A stretch of DNA of 64,000 nt, from NCBI GenBank assembly GCA_029781795.1, contig JAKOWB010000231.1, positions 29,459 through 93,458 on the forward strand. The letters run 5' to 3'. How positions within the stretch are numbered: the stretch's first letter is position 1; the number at the start of each line of letters is the position of its first letter. A program made the position numbers and the translations under genes. The DNA is from Pseudomonadota bacterium. Its GTDB lineage: Bacteria > Pseudomonadota > Alphaproteobacteria > Kiloniellales > JACOMY01. Shown one piece after another: positions 19,433-31,421 of the stretch. Below the pieces are notes generated by a model. That model had not been told where the DNA came from. It did no database searches and saw nothing but the letters and a program-made list of their open reading frames with translations.

Positions 19433-19918
19433 CTACTTCTTCTCCCGCAGCGCGTCCCTGAGGCGCGTCAGCGCCTCATCCAGGCCGGCATCGCCGGTCG
19501 TCGGCAAGGGCGCTGCCGGCTCGGGCTTGCGCCTTGCCTTTGGCCGAGACGTCGCGCCGGCGGCCGGAACCCTGCGCTCGACCTGCCTCAGGCGCAGGCG
19601 GGCGATGGCCGGATAGCCGAGCCAGGCGTTGATCCGCTCGATGAGCTGCGGAGCGCGGTGCTGCAACTCCAGCGCGGCGCCGCCGTCGCAAGCCAGTTCC
19701 AGCACGCCGCCCAGGCGCTCGGCCGGGCGGTCGAAGCGCACCTTCAGCGGCCGCGCCAGGGCGGCCAGTTCCTCGCCGACGATGGTCGGCCAGTCGAGCA
19801 GGAGTTGCGTCTCGGCCAGCGGCCGGTCCTTGACCAGCGGCTTGACGACGCGGCCCAGGCTCTCGCCCAGGGGGCGGAGGCCGCGCTGGCGGCGATCCGG
19901 CGGCGTATCCTTGGCCAT
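19433..19918 (-). CDS. DUF721 (DciA-like) protein
   Basis: 161 residues from ATG 19918; a GTG at 19933 is possible. DUF721 domain at about 15-110: RGLRPLGESLGRVVKPLV, then LLLDWPTIVGEELAALARPLKV and LELACDGGAALELQHRAPQLIERINAWLG. DUF721 proteins (DciA) load the replicative helicase in bacteria lacking DnaC; this role is known for some members and inferred here. The C-terminal tail is basic and Pro/Ala-rich. Its start lies 111 bp from the divergent mutY. Confidence 0.8.
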   Translation of the reverse strand: MAKDTPPDRRQRGLRPLGESLGRVVKPLVKDRPLAETQLLLDWPTIVGEELAALARPLKVRFDRPAERLGGVLELACDGGAALELQHRAPQLIERINAWLGYPAIARLRLRQVERRVPAAGATSRPKARRKPEPAAPLPTTGDAGLDEALTRLRDALREKK

Positions 19919-20028
19919 GTGCCTTTCTGTCACCGCTGGCCGCGCCCTGGCAATGGTCCGGGGCAGTGGAAGAACTGGGCCAAGGCCGACGCTTGGCCGG
20001 AGGCTTCGGCTGTGCCAAGGCTTCCGCC

Positions 20029-21156
20029 ATGCCCCTGGGTCCGCTGCAATCCGCCCTGCTTACCTGGTACGACCGCGCGCGGCGCGTGCTGCCCTGGCGC
20101 GCCGGGCCCGGCGAGACGGCCGATCCCTACCGCGTCTGGCTCAGCGAGATCATGCTGCAGCAGACCACGGTGGCGGCCGTGGTGCCCTACTACGAGCGCT
20201 TCCTCGCCCGCTTCCCGACGGTGGAGGCGCTGGCCGCCGCGCCGCTGGAGGCGGTGCTGCCGCTCTGGGCCGGCCTCGGCTACTACGCCCGGGCGCGCAA
20301 CCTGCACGCCTGCGCTCGCGTCCTTGTGGCCGAGCATGGCGGGCGTTTCCCGCGCGACCTCGCGGCGCTGAAGGCGCTGCCCGGCATCGGCGACTACACC
20401 GCCGCCGCCATCGCTTCCATCGCCTTCGACCAGCCGGCGGCGCCGGTCGACGGCAACTGGGAGCGCGTGGTGGCGCGCCTCTATGCCGTGACGCAGCCAC
20501 TGCCGGCGGCCAAGGGCGAGCTGCGCACCCTGGCGGCGGCGCTGATGCCGGAACGGCGCGCCGGCGACTTCGCCCAGGCGGTGATGGACCTCGGCGCCAC
20601 GGTCTGCACCCCGGCGAAACCGCGCTGCCTCATCTGCCCGCTGCAGCCCTGGTGCCAGGCCAACGCCATCGGCCTCGCCGAGGCCTTGCCGGCGCGCGAG
20701 CCCAAGGCCGAGCGGCCGACACGCTATGGCGCGGCCTTCCACCTCTGGCGCGCCGACGGCGCCGTGCTGCTGACCCGCCGCCCGCCCAAGGGCCTGCTGG
20801 GCGGCATGATGGAGCTGCCGGGCACGCCCTGGCTCGCCAGCCCGCAGGACGAGATGGCCTGGCTCAGCCAGGCGCCGGGGCGCGCCGCCTGGCGGCGCCT
20901 GGCCGGCACGGTCGGCCACACCTTCACCCACTTCCATCTGGAACTGGCGCTCTTCGTCGCCGAGCGGCCGGTGGCGGCGCATGACCTGCCGGGCGAGGCG
21001 CGCTGGGTCGCGCCGGCCGACCTGGGGCAGGAGGCCCTGCCCAGCCTGATGCGGAAGCTCCTGAAGCGCAGCCTAGCCGAAGCCGCTCAGAGCGGCAGCA
21101 TCAGCCGCGGCCCGACCGAGACGAAGCCCAAGCGGCGGCCAAGGGCCATCGAGTAG
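20029..21156 (+). CDS. mutY: A/G-specific adenine glycosylase MutY
   Basis: Removes adenine mispaired with 8-oxoguanine. 375 residues from ATG 20029. The HhH-GPD domain has SEIMLQQTTV (catalytic Glu), LPGIGDYTAAAIASIAF (helix-hairpin-helix), and the catalytic Asp in PVDGNWERVVARLY. The 4Fe-4S cysteines follow the pattern in CTPAKPRCLICPLQPWC. A C-terminal NUDIX-like domain (about 235-350) recognises 8-oxoG: LLGGMMELPGTPW and GHTFTHFHLEL. Most MutY have Val where this one has Trp after VDGN. Confidence 0.95.
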   Translation: MPLGPLQSALLTWYDRARRVLPWRAGPGETADPYRVWLSEIMLQQTTVAAVVPYYERFLARFPTVEALAAAPLEAVLPLWAGLGYYARARNLHACARVLVAEHGGRFPRDLAALKALPGIGDYTAAAIASIAFDQPAAPVDGNWERVVARLYAVTQPLPAAKGELRTLAAALMPERRAGDFAQAVMDLGATVCTPAKPRCLICPLQPWCQANAIGLAEALPAREPKAERPTRYGAAFHLWRADGAVLLTRRPPKGLLGGMMELPGTPWLASPQDEMAWLSQAPGRAAWRRLAGTVGHTFTHFHLELALFVAERPVAAHDLPGEARWVAPADLGQEALPSLMRKLLKRSLAEAAQSGSISRGPTETKPKRRPRAIE

Positions 21157-21180
21157 CAGCTAGTCAGACGGAGCTAGACG

Positions 21181-21486
21181 GTGGAGCTCGTCATATTTCT
21201 TACTATAGCGGGCCTGATAGTGATCTTGCTTTACAAGATTCATAGGTTGTTAGGCGTCATATACGCCGCCATAGAAGCGAAGAAAGTAACGGGACTAACT
21301 CGGGCAGATTCTATCGAATCACTTTGTAGCGTACTGTATACAATATTTAATCTGTCTGATAATAAGAGAAAGAAATATTTGATAATGAAACAAAACTGGC
21401 CGTCATTAATTATACTTGTAAGATCGAGCGAGATAGCAGTTTTTGTAATGATAATTTTTCTTTTAACTAATATGAAAGCACGCTGA
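21181..21486 (+). CDS. AT-rich orphan small membrane protein
   Basis: 101 residues from GTG 21181, preceded by GGAGCTAGACG. It is strikingly AT-rich, with codons such as ATA, TTA and AGA that the neighbours avoid. Two hydrophobic segments are visible: VIFLTIAGLIVILLY (about 4-18) and LIILVRSSEIAVFVMIIFLL (about 76-95), with a charged middle (NKRKKYLIMKQN). I recognise no family. Its composition and its place next to a truncated gene suggest recent transfer. It could be non-functional, but the frame is intact. Confidence 0.5.
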   Translation: MELVIFLTIAGLIVILLYKIHRLLGVIYAAIEAKKVTGLTRADSIESLCSVLYTIFNLSDNKRKKYLIMKQNWPSLIILVRSSEIAVFVMIIFLLTNMKAR

Positions 21487-21515
21487 GAGAATACCACGGA
21501 AGCGTAGAAAACGGG

Positions 21516-21734
21516 TCATTCAGCCCCCCCCAATTGCGATGACTCAGAGTTCTGAATGCATGGAAGCCCGTGGAGCATATCCTCGCCCGGCCGCCAAGCG
21601 CTGGTGGCCTCCAACCTCGCCAGCGGCGTCACCTTCTCCGGCGGCAGCAGGGTGCCCAGCAGGCGGTGCACCAGCAACGCCACGGCGGGCGCGTCGGCGG
21701 CCCCGGCCATGCGAATCGTCGGCGTCTCGGTCAT
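21516..21734 (-). pseudogene. Truncated GNAT acetyltransferase fragment
   Basis: ATG 21734 gives MTETPTIRMAGAADAPAVALL, a typical GNAT N-terminus, continuing to LARLEATSAWRPGEDMLHG. After about 55 residues the resemblance ends and the frame runs into unrelated sequence and stops at 21516, just beside the AT-rich patch. The acetyl-CoA-binding part is absent. It looks like the 5' remnant of a gene cut by insertion or deletion. This rests on a short match. Confidence 0.5.
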
Positions 21735-21794
21735 GGCCGCTGGACAGCGCGCGCCCCGCGGCTTGACCACTTCCACCTGCTGCCCCGCTCTTCC

Positions 21795-21915
21795 CTGTCA
21801 CCCCGGCCGAAGAGCCGGGGCGCATGTGGCGGCCATCGCCGGCGCAGGGTCCTTCATGCCGCCCAAGCTCAGTCATGGCTCCCGGCTCTACGCTGCGCTT
21901 CGGCCGGGATGACAG
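21795..21915. repeat. Palindromic repeat with CTGTCAyCCCGGC ends
   Basis: The left end is CTGTCACCCCGGCCGAAGAG at 21795. The right end, read on the other strand, is CTGTCATCCCGGCCGAAGCG, so the two ends form an inverted repeat enclosing about 120 bp. Internal CCGGCTCT/AGAGCCGG pairs add further stems. Elements with these ends are common interspersed repeats in alphaproteobacteria. It lies between the GNAT fragment and yciI. Confidence 0.6.
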
Positions 21916-21930
21916 TGGAGTGGGCTCGCC

Positions 21931-22221
21931 TCAGATCAGACGCCTGCCGCCGGCGAAGACCTGGCGCCAGGCGAGGATGCGGACGCTGTCGCGCAGGCCG
22001 CTGGGCCAGAAGGGATCGGCCTCGACCAGCGCCCGCGCGGCGGCGACGTCGGCCGCCTCGACCAGCCAGAGGCCGCCCGCCCCCTCGGCCCCGTCGAGCA
22101 GCGGGCCGGCGGCCAGCACCGCCGCGCGGTTGGCCTCCAGGAAAGCCAGGTGCGCCGGCATGAGGCGCGGCCGCTCGCCGGCGCGGGCGGGATCGTCGGT
22201 GAAGAGCACGGCGAAGAGCAT
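21931..22221 (-). CDS. YciI-like protein
   Basis: 96 residues from ATG 22221: MLFAVLFTDDPARAGERP, then MPAHLAFLEANRAAVLAAGPLL and the DPFWPSGLRDSVRILAWRQVF block. This is the YCII ferredoxin-like fold, with the Asp in VEADPFW and the His in MPAHLAFL at the usual places. The role of the family is poorly defined. Divergent from a LysR-type regulator across a 97-bp gap, which suggests that the regulator controls it. Confidence 0.8.
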   Translation of the reverse strand: MLFAVLFTDDPARAGERPRLMPAHLAFLEANRAAVLAAGPLLDGAEGAGGLWLVEAADVAAARALVEADPFWPSGLRDSVRILAWRQVFAGGRRLI

Positions 22222-22318
22222 GGCCTGGGTCCTTTCCTTTGCCTGGCCGCCATCCTCCACCGCTGCCGACCTGCGAAAAATCCGGACCTTTGCCCAGTCG
22301 ATCTGCGAGAATGCAGCT

Positions 22319-23149
22319 ATGGATTGGGACCATCTGCGCTTCGTGCTGGCCGCCGGACGGGCCGGCACCCTGGCCGGCGCGGCGCGGCGCCTCGGCGTCG
22401 ACCAGACCACCGTGGGGCGGCGGCTGGCGGCGGCCGAGGCGGCGCTGGGAACGCGCCTCTTCGACCGGGTCGAGGGGCGCCTCAGGCCCACCGCCGCCGG
22501 TACCGCCGCGCTGGCACGGGCCGAGCGGATGGAGCGCGCCGCGGCGGAGCTGGATGGAGGCGGGGATGGCGGCGGCGGGCTGGTGCGCCTGACCGCCGTG
22601 CCGCTGCTGGCCAATCGCCTGCTGGTGCCGGCGCTGCCCGCGCTGACGGCGGCGCGCCCGGGCCTGCGGCTGGAACTGCTGGCCGAGCCGCGCAACCTCA
22701 GCCTGACCCGGCGCGAGGCCGACCTGGCGCTGCGCCTCGCCCGGCCGGAACAGGGCGGCGCCACCCTGGCGCGGCGCCTCGGCCGGCTGGACTATGCGGT
22801 CTATGGTCCGCGCCGGGTCCCGCGCCGGCGCGGCGCGGAGCCCCTGCCCTGGATCGGCTACGAGGAGGGCCTGGCCCACATCCCGCCGGCGCGCTGGCTG
22901 GCGGCGGCCGAGGGGCCGCGCGCCCCGCTGGCGGTGCAGGATGCCGAGACGCTGTGGCAGGCGCTCGCCGCCGGCCTGGGGAAGAGCCTGCTGCCCTGCC
23001 GCCTGGCCGACGCCGAGCCGGCGCTCCGGCGCCTCGACCCGGCCGTTGCCCTGACCCGCGAGGTCTGGCTGCTGCGCCACGCCGACCAGCGCGGCGAGCC
23101 GGCGGTGGAAGCCGCCGTCGCCTGGCTGGAGGGGATCTTCGCGACCTAG
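22319..23149 (+). CDS. LysR-family transcriptional regulator
   Basis: 276 residues from ATG 22319. The N-terminal winged helix (about 1-60) reads MDWDHLRFVLAAGRAGTLAGAARRLGVDQTTVGRRLAAAEAALGT with only short pieces shown: the recognition helix is DQTTVGRRLAAAE. The effector domain (about 85-275) is degenerate but has the usual LysR layout, with ALAAGLGKSLLPCRLAD near the end. It lies head to head with yciI. The effector cannot be predicted. Confidence 0.88.
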   Translation: MDWDHLRFVLAAGRAGTLAGAARRLGVDQTTVGRRLAAAEAALGTRLFDRVEGRLRPTAAGTAALARAERMERAAAELDGGGDGGGGLVRLTAVPLLANRLLVPALPALTAARPGLRLELLAEPRNLSLTRREADLALRLARPEQGGATLARRLGRLDYAVYGPRRVPRRRGAEPLPWIGYEEGLAHIPPARWLAAAEGPRAPLAVQDAETLWQALAAGLGKSLLPCRLADAEPALRRLDPAVALTREVWLLRHADQRGEPAVEAAVAWLEGIFAT

Positions 23150-23157
23150 TCGGCTGA

Positions 23158-26016
<2,859 letters not shown>

Positions 26017-26029
26017 GGCTGCTGCTCCC

Positions 26030-26407
26030 TCAATGGCCGCCGGCGGCGGTGAAGGCGGCATAGCCCGCCTCGTCCATCAGCGCGGCGAGCTCGCCGGCGT
26101 CGCTCAGCTTCAGCTTGAAGAACCAGGCGGCGCCCTCGGGGTCGGCGTTGACCTTGGCCGGGTCGTCGACCAGCGCGGCGTTGACCTCGGTCACGGTGCC
26201 GCCGACCGGGGTGAAGACCTCGCTCGCCGCCTTCACCGATTCGACCACGGCGATCTGGTCGTGCGCGGCGACGCTGCGCCCGACCTCGGGCAGCTCGACG
26301 AAGACCACGTCGCCCAGCTGCTCCTGCGCGAAGTTGCTGATGCCGACCGTGGCGATGTCGCCGGAAACGCTCACCCACTCGTGGTCCTTGCTGTAGCGCT
26401 TGCTCAT
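26030..26407 (-). CDS. gcvH: Glycine cleavage system H protein
   Basis: Lipoyl carrier of the glycine cleavage system. 125 residues. The lipoylated lysine lies in [17 protein letters not shown], and the C-terminal [10 protein letters not shown] is characteristic. It starts [17 protein letters not shown], the usual H-protein start. It lies 10 bp after gcvT. Confidence 0.97.
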   Translation of the reverse strand: MSKRYSKDHEWVSVSGDIATVGISNFAQEQLGDVVFVELPEVGRSVAAHDQIAVVESVKAASEVFTPVGGTVTEVNAALVDDPAKVNADPEGAAWFFKLKLSDAGELAALMDEAGYAAFTAAGGH

Positions 26408-26417
26408 GGCTCTCTCC

Positions 26418-27545
26418 TCAGGTCTTGCGATAGCTGGTGCGATGGAAGGGCAGCGGCACGACGGTCACCGGCTGCGGCTTGCCGCGTACCGTGGCGTTGA
26501 GTGACGTGCCAACCTTGCCGAAGGGCGTGGCGACGTAGCCCATGGCGATGGGCCCGCCGACCGAGGGGCCGAAGCCGCCGGAGGTGACGCGGCCGACGAC
26601 GCTGCCGGACTGACTGGTCAATTCGGCGCCGTCGCGCACCGGCTGGCGCCCCTCGACCTTCAGGCCGACGCGGATGCGCGAGGGCCCTTCGGCGATCTCG
26701 CGCAGGATGCGCGAGACGCCGGGGAAGTCGCGCGCCTGGCGGCGGCGCGTGCCGATGGTCCAGGCCACCGCCGCCTCGACCGGCGAGATGGTCTCGTCCA
26801 GCTCGTGGCCATAGAGGCAGAGACCGGCCTCGAGCCGCAGCGAGTCGCGCGCGCCGAGGCCGGCGGGCTTCACCTCCGGCTGCTTCAGCAGGGTTTCCGC
26901 CAGCTCCAGCGCGCGCTCGGCCGGCACCGAGATCTCGAAGCCGTCCTCGCCGGTGTAGCCCGAGCGGCTGACGCGGCAGTCGATGCCGGCCACCGCCAGC
27001 GGCGCCTGCGACAGGAAGACGAGTTGCTCCGAGCCGGGGGCGAGGCGCGCCATGACCGCCGCCGCCTCGGGCCCCTGCAGCGCCAGCAGCGCGCGGTCCT
27101 CCAGCAGCTCGATCCTCACCGCGGGCCCCAGGCGGGTCCGCAGGTAGGGCACGTCCACCGCCTTGCGCGCGGCGTTGAACACGAGCGTTATGAGGCGCCC
27201 GCCCTGGTCGTCCAGCGGCCGCGTCACCAGCAGGTCGTCGATGGTGCCGCCGACCTCGTTCAGCAGCAGGGAATAGCGCGTGCGTCCCGGCGCCAGGCCC
27301 TGGATGTCGCCCGGCAGCATGACCTCGAGCCAGCGCGCCGCCTCGTCGCCGGTGACCGTGACCTGGCCCATGTGCGAGACGTCGAACAGGCTGGCCGCCG
27401 TGCGCGTGTGCTGGTGCTCGGCGATGATGCCGGTCGGGTACTGCACCGGCAGCTCGTAGCCGGCGAAGGGAACGATCTTGCCGCCAAGGGCAAGGTGCAG
27501 GTCGTAGAGCGGGGTCCTGCGCGTCGGGATGCCGCCGTCGGGCAT
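26418..27545 (-). CDS. gcvT: Aminomethyltransferase, glycine cleavage T protein
   Basis: Transfers the methylene group from aminomethyl-lipoyl-GcvH to tetrahydrofolate, releasing ammonia. 375 residues. Family blocks: [48 protein letters not shown] and [17 protein letters not shown]. First gene of the operon; its 5' leader holds a tandem glycine riboswitch starting about 65 bp upstream of the ATG. Confidence 0.97.
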   Translation of the reverse strand: MPDGGIPTRRTPLYDLHLALGGKIVPFAGYELPVQYPTGIIAEHQHTRTAASLFDVSHMGQVTVTGDEAARWLEVMLPGDIQGLAPGRTRYSLLLNEVGGTIDDLLVTRPLDDQGGRLITLVFNAARKAVDVPYLRTRLGPAVRIELLEDRALLALQGPEAAAVMARLAPGSEQLVFLSQAPLAVAGIDCRVSRSGYTGEDGFEISVPAERALELAETLLKQPEVKPAGLGARDSLRLEAGLCLYGHELDETISPVEAAVAWTIGTRRRQARDFPGVSRILREIAEGPSRIRVGLKVEGRQPVRDGAELTSQSGSVVGRVTSGGFGPSVGGPIAMGYVATPFGKVGTSLNATVRGKPQPVTVVPLPFHRTSYRKT

Positions 27546-27610
27546 GCGCCTCTCCAGGAGTCGGGTGACGGGAAGCCACGTCCGCCCGCCGCGTTCGCGG
27601 CAGGCAGGCG

Positions 27611-27884
27611 GCCCCCTCTGTCATCGCCCTGAGAGATTCGCCGCCCGTGCCCGGCGTCAGCCGGACGTCGCCAACCCTGTGGCCCAGCCGCGTGCCCTTG
27701 CGAGGGTCGCGCGGCGTCCCGGACGGTTTACTCCTTCGGTGAGGGGCTGGCCGCGCGCCGGACTCTGCGGCGACGCTGCCGGTCCCCCGTTTCCAGAGGC
27801 GCCTTAGACCTGCGGTCCTTCTGCCTGAGAGTTTCCGGGGCGGTTGCTCCTTCGGCGCCGGGCGTAGGGCCCGGTCTCTCCCGC
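27611..27884 (-). promoter_or_regulatory. Tandem glycine riboswitch upstream of gcvT
   Basis: On the minus strand two glycine aptamers follow each other. Aptamer 1 (27884 to about 27800) shows GGAGAGACC, CGCCGAAGGAGCAA and AACTCTCAGGCAGAAGGACC. Aptamer 2 (about 27770-27611) shows AGAGTCCGG, CACCGAAGGAGTAA and AATCTCTCAGGGCGATGACA. These are the conserved core strings of the class. Glycine binding would switch on gcvTHP. Aptamer 2 has an unusually long arm between its GGAGTAA and CTCTCAGG blocks. Confidence 0.92.
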
Positions 27885-27962
27885 GAGGTCATCGTCGGCG
27901 GGGTGACTGTCGCCCTTACCCACCCGCGCCGTCAACCGGGCGGCTGTGCACTGCGGCAGGCG

Positions 27963-28484
27963 TTATTGCCGCGCCCGGTTGTACTGCAGCTCGGCCTCGG
28001 TCAGGGCGATGCCGACGAAGACGCGGAAGCTGGGGCCGCTCTCGCCGGGGCGCAGCGGGATGCGCGGCTCCAGCACGTCGGTCAGGCGCACGCGCGTCAG
28101 GTTCCCCTGGAAGGGGATCGAGACGTCGAAATCCTGCCGCGCCAGGATCTGCCGGTCGCTGGTGGCCACCGCCAGGAAATAGGTGAAATCGGCGCTGTCG
28201 GTGATGTTGGCCGGCCCCTCGGAGGCGACGAGGGAGACCGTCACCTCCATGTCGATGGCCTCGTCGCCGTCGTACTCGCAGGTATAGGTCACGCTCTCGA
28301 TCGCGGCGTCGAACACCACGTCGGTGAGGTCGCGGCCCTCGCCGCGGAACTTGGTGAGGCGCGAGGCATCGTCCACCGCCACCGCCACCGGACAGGGCGG
28401 CGGCGGCTCGCGCGTCAAGGCGCCGCAGCCCGCTAGCAGGACCAGAGCCGTCGCCGCCGCGGCGGCCTTACCGAATCGCACCAT
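27963..28484 (-). CDS. Putative lipoprotein of unknown function
   Basis: 173 residues from ATG 28484 (a GTG one codon upstream is possible). Signal with lipobox: [12 protein letters not shown]. The mature part is beta-rich and has a Cys pair (PPCPVAVAV and YTCEYDGD). The segments [18 protein letters not shown] and [19 protein letters not shown] suggest a conserved envelope protein. I do not recognise a named family. Same strand as the next gene, the CDGSH protein, 36 bp upstream of it. Confidence 0.62.
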   Translation of the reverse strand: MVRFGKAAAAATALVLLAGCGALTREPPPPCPVAVAVDDASRLTKFRGEGRDLTDVVFDAAIESVTYTCEYDGDEAIDMEVTVSLVASEGPANITDSADFTYFLAVATSDRQILARQDFDVSIPFQGNLTRVRLTDVLEPRIPLRPGESGPSFRVFVGIALTEAELQYNRARQ

Positions 28485-28520
28485 CACGCCACCAGAACTC
28501 CTACCCGCCTGACCCGCCGC

Positions 28521-28760
28521 CTAGAGCTTCTTGTGCGTGCCGTCGCACAGCGGCTTGTTGTGGCTGGCCTTGCAGCCGCAGAACCAGATGTCGCCGTCCT
28601 TGCCGGCGTCGTACTTTTGCGGCGAGAGGCCGGTGCCCTTGTGGCTGCCGTCGCAGAAGGGCTGCTTGCCGCTGCGCCCGCAGGCACACCACCAGTAGGT
28701 CTTCCCCGCTTCCACGGTCACGCGATAGGGGGCCTTCTGGGCCGGTATGGGCTCCGTCAT
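28521..28760 (-). CDS. Double CDGSH iron-sulfur domain protein
   Basis: 79 residues. Two CDGSH-type clusters are visible: [18 protein letters not shown] and [20 protein letters not shown]. Each would bind a 2Fe-2S cluster through three Cys and one His. The second has Thr in place of Ser, which is common. No signal peptide, so cytosolic. Role probably in redox or Fe-S handling; the precise function of bacterial members is unknown. It is divergent from ispH with a 140-bp gap. Confidence 0.9.
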   Translation of the reverse strand: MTEPIPAQKAPYRVTVEAGKTYWWCACGRSGKQPFCDGSHKGTGLSPQKYDAGKDGDIWFCGCKASHNKPLCDGTHKKL

Positions 28761-28900
28761 CTGCGCTTTTCTCTCCCGGCCGGCCTGTATTAGTGTCCGG
28801 CCGCCGCGCCCGGCTATGCCGCGAGGCCCTGGGCTGGCACTCTAGGGCGCATCCGCCCGGATTCACAAGGACGGGGCCGCCGCGCCCCGAGGACCCAATT

Positions 28901-29875
28901 ATGCAAGTCAGCGCCGCCCACCCGACCAAGCCGAAGCTCACCATCCTGCTGGCCGGGCCGCGCGGCTTCTGCGCCGGTGTCGAGCGCGCCATCGAGATCG
29001 TCGAGCGCGCCATCGAGAAGTACGGCGCCCCGGTCTATGTCCGCCACGAGATCGTCCACAACCGCTATGTGGTCGAGAACCTGCAGCAGAAGGGCGCGGT
29101 CTTCGTCGAGGAACTGGACGAGGTGCCGGACGGCGTGCCGGTGATCTTCTCGGCCCACGGCGTGCCGAAATCGGTGCCGGCCGAGGCGACGCGGCGCGAG
29201 CTCATGTACCTCGACGCCACCTGCCCGCTGGTCAGCAAGGTGCACCGCGAGGCCGAGCGCCAGCACCGCCTGGGCAACCAGATCATCATGATCGGCCATG
29301 CCGGCCACCCCGAGGTGATCGGCACCATGGGCCAGCTTCCCCCCGGCTCCATCATCCTGGTGGAGACCGAGGAGGATGTCGCCGAACTGGACGTGCCAGA
29401 CCCCTCGCGCCTGGCCTTCATCACCCAGACCACGCTGTCGGTCGACGACACGGCCTCGATCGTGCAGGCGATCCAGCGCCGCTTCCCCGAGGTGCAGAGC
29501 CCGAAGAAGGAGGACATCTGCTACGCCACCACCAACCGGCAGGAGGCGGTGAAGGCCATCGCCCACCGCAGCCAGCTCATGCTGGTGGTGGGCGCGCCCA
29601 ACTCGTCCAACTCGCAGCGCCTGGTCGAGGTGGCGCGCCAGCAGGGCTGCGCCAGGGCGCAGCTGGTGCAACGCGGGTCGGATCTCGACTGGCGGCTGCT
29701 CGAGGGAGTCGACACGGTCGGCCTCACCGCCGGCGCCTCCGCGCCCGAGGTGCTGGTGAACGAGGTGATCCAGGCGCTGCGCCAGCGCTACGAGGTCACC
29801 ATGGAGGAGGTCGTGGTGCGCAACGAGAACGTGGTCTTCAAGCTGCCGCGCCAGCTCACCGAGAACGCCGCCTGA
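28901..29875 (+). CDS. ispH: 4-hydroxy-3-methylbut-2-enyl diphosphate reductase
   Basis: Last step of the MEP isoprenoid pathway, a 4Fe-4S reductase. 324 residues from ATG 28901, with GAGGA upstream; the earlier in-frame start is not needed. [13 protein letters not shown] carries the first cluster Cys, [12 protein letters not shown] the second and [10 protein letters not shown] the third. [15 protein letters not shown] and TAGASAPE are conserved. First gene of ispH-thrB-rnhA. Confidence 0.97.
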   Translation: MQVSAAHPTKPKLTILLAGPRGFCAGVERAIEIVERAIEKYGAPVYVRHEIVHNRYVVENLQQKGAVFVEELDEVPDGVPVIFSAHGVPKSVPAEATRRELMYLDATCPLVSKVHREAERQHRLGNQIIMIGHAGHPEVIGTMGQLPPGSIILVETEEDVAELDVPDPSRLAFITQTTLSVDDTASIVQAIQRRFPEVQSPKKEDICYATTNRQEAVKAIAHRSQLMLVVGAPNSSNSQRLVEVARQQGCARAQLVQRGSDLDWRLLEGVDTVGLTAGASAPEVLVNEVIQALRQRYEVTMEEVVVRNENVVFKLPRQLTENAA

Positions 29876-29894
29876 CCGGCCGCGGCGCCCCTTC

Positions 29895-30857
29895 ATGGCC
29901 GTCTATACCGAAGTCACCGACGAGGACCTGGCGCGCTTCATGCAGCCCTACGGCCTCGGCCGCGTGGTCGCCAGCAAGGGCATCGCCGAGGGCGTCGAGA
30001 ACTCCAACTACCTGATCCAGACCGAGGACGCGAACTTCATCCTCACGCTCTACGAGAAGCGGGTGCGGCGCGACGACCTGCCCTTCTTCCTGACCCTGAT
30101 GCAGCACGTCGCCGCCGCCGGCATCGACGTGCCGCAGCCGCTGCCGACCCGCGACGGCCTGGTGCTGCGCGAGCTGAACGGCCGCCCGGCCGCGCTCTTC
30201 AGCTTCCTCGAGGGGCTCTGGCCGCGCCGCATCCACCCCTGGCACTGCCAGGCGCTCGGCGGCACGCTGGCCAAACTGCACCTGGCGACGCAGAGCTATA
30301 CCGGTCGCCGCGCCAACGACCTTTCCGTCGCCGGCTGGCGGCGCCTGGCCGAGGCGACGCACGAGCGCGCCGACGAGGTGGCGCCCGGCCTCGCCGCGGA
30401 GATCGCCGCCGACCTGGGAGAGTTGGCGCGCGACTGGCCGCTGGACCTGCCGGCCGGGGTGATCCACGCCGACCTCTTCCCCGACAACGTCTTCTTCCTC
30501 GACGAGCGCCTGTCGGGCCTGATCGACTTCTACTTCGCCTGCACCGACTTCTACGCCTACGACCTGGCGATCTGCCTCAACGCCTGGTGCTTCGAGCCGG
30601 ACCGCGCCTTCAACGTCACCAAGGCGCAGCTCCTGATCCAGTCCTATCGCGCGGTGCGGCCGCTGTCGGACGCCGAGCTGGCGGCGCTGCCGCTGCTGGC
30701 GCGCGGCGCGGCGCTGCGCTTCCTGCTGACCCGCCTCTTCGACTGGCTGAACCATCCGCCGGGCGCCTTCGTGCAGCCCAAGGACCCGAAGGAATACCTC
30801 GCCAAGCTGCGCTTCCACCGCGCGGTGCGCGGGCCGGCGGACTACGGCGTCCAGTGA
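29895..30857 (+). CDS. thrB: Homoserine kinase (aminoglycoside phosphotransferase type)
   Basis: Phosphorylates homoserine in threonine synthesis. 320 residues of the protein-kinase-like (APH) fold, not the GHMP type. [21 protein letters not shown] opens the N-lobe, [13 protein letters not shown] holds the catalytic HxDLxxxN, and GLIDFYFAC the metal Asp. This ThrB type is the alphaproteobacterial form. Threonine synthase is encoded 16 kb away in this window. Its stop overlaps the rnhA start. Confidence 0.95.
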   Translation: MAVYTEVTDEDLARFMQPYGLGRVVASKGIAEGVENSNYLIQTEDANFILTLYEKRVRRDDLPFFLTLMQHVAAAGIDVPQPLPTRDGLVLRELNGRPAALFSFLEGLWPRRIHPWHCQALGGTLAKLHLATQSYTGRRANDLSVAGWRRLAEATHERADEVAPGLAAEIAADLGELARDWPLDLPAGVIHADLFPDNVFFLDERLSGLIDFYFACTDFYAYDLAICLNAWCFEPDRAFNVTKAQLLIQSYRAVRPLSDAELAALPLLARGAALRFLLTRLFDWLNHPPGAFVQPKDPKEYLAKLRFHRAVRGPADYGVQ

Positions 30858-31306
30858 GCGAGCCGCCCCGGGTCGAGGCCTTCATCGACGGCGCCTGCTC
30901 GGGCAATCCCGGCCCCGGCGGCTGGGGCGTCGTGCTGCGCGCCGGCGCGCACGAGAAGGAGCTCTCGGGCGGCGAGACGCTGACCACCAACAACCGCATG
31001 GAGATGATGGCGGCCATCGCCGCGCTGGAGGCACTGAAGCGCCGCAGCCAGGTCGCCATCACCACCGACAGCAACTACCTGCGCGACGGCATCACCAAGT
31101 GGGTGCATGGCTGGCGCCGCAACGGCTGGAAGACCGCCGACAAGAAGCCGGTGAAGAACCAGGATCTCTGGGAGCGCCTGCACGCCCTCACCCTGAAGCA
31201 CGAGGTCGCGTGGCACTGGGTCAAGGGCCACGCCGGCCACGCCGAGAACGAGCGGGCCGATGCGCTGGCGCGCGAGGCGATCAAGGCGCTGCGGGAGCAG
31301 AGCTAG
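30854..31306 (+). CDS. rnhA: Ribonuclease HI
   Basis: Degrades RNA of RNA-DNA hybrids. 150 residues from GTG 30854, overlapping the thrB stop (GTGA). Catalytic acidic residues: Asp in [17 protein letters not shown], Glu in [16 protein letters not shown], Asp in [11 protein letters not shown] and Asp in [27 protein letters not shown] is diagnostic. The window therefore has both RNase HI and HII. Confidence 0.97.
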   Translation: MSEPPRVEAFIDGACSGNPGPGGWGVVLRAGAHEKELSGGETLTTNNRMEMMAAIAALEALKRRSQVAITTDSNYLRDGITKWVHGWRRNGWKTADKKPVKNQDLWERLHALTLKHEVAWHWVKGHAGHAENERADALAREAIKALREQS

Positions 31307-31421
31307 CCAATTCTGCGGTAAGCACGCCCGGCCCCTCCTGCAACTTTCAGGGCGTGGCACCCTGCCCGCAAATGCCCGAGGCTGCGGGCCAACGACTTTA
31401 CGCGGGAGGAAAGCGCGCATC

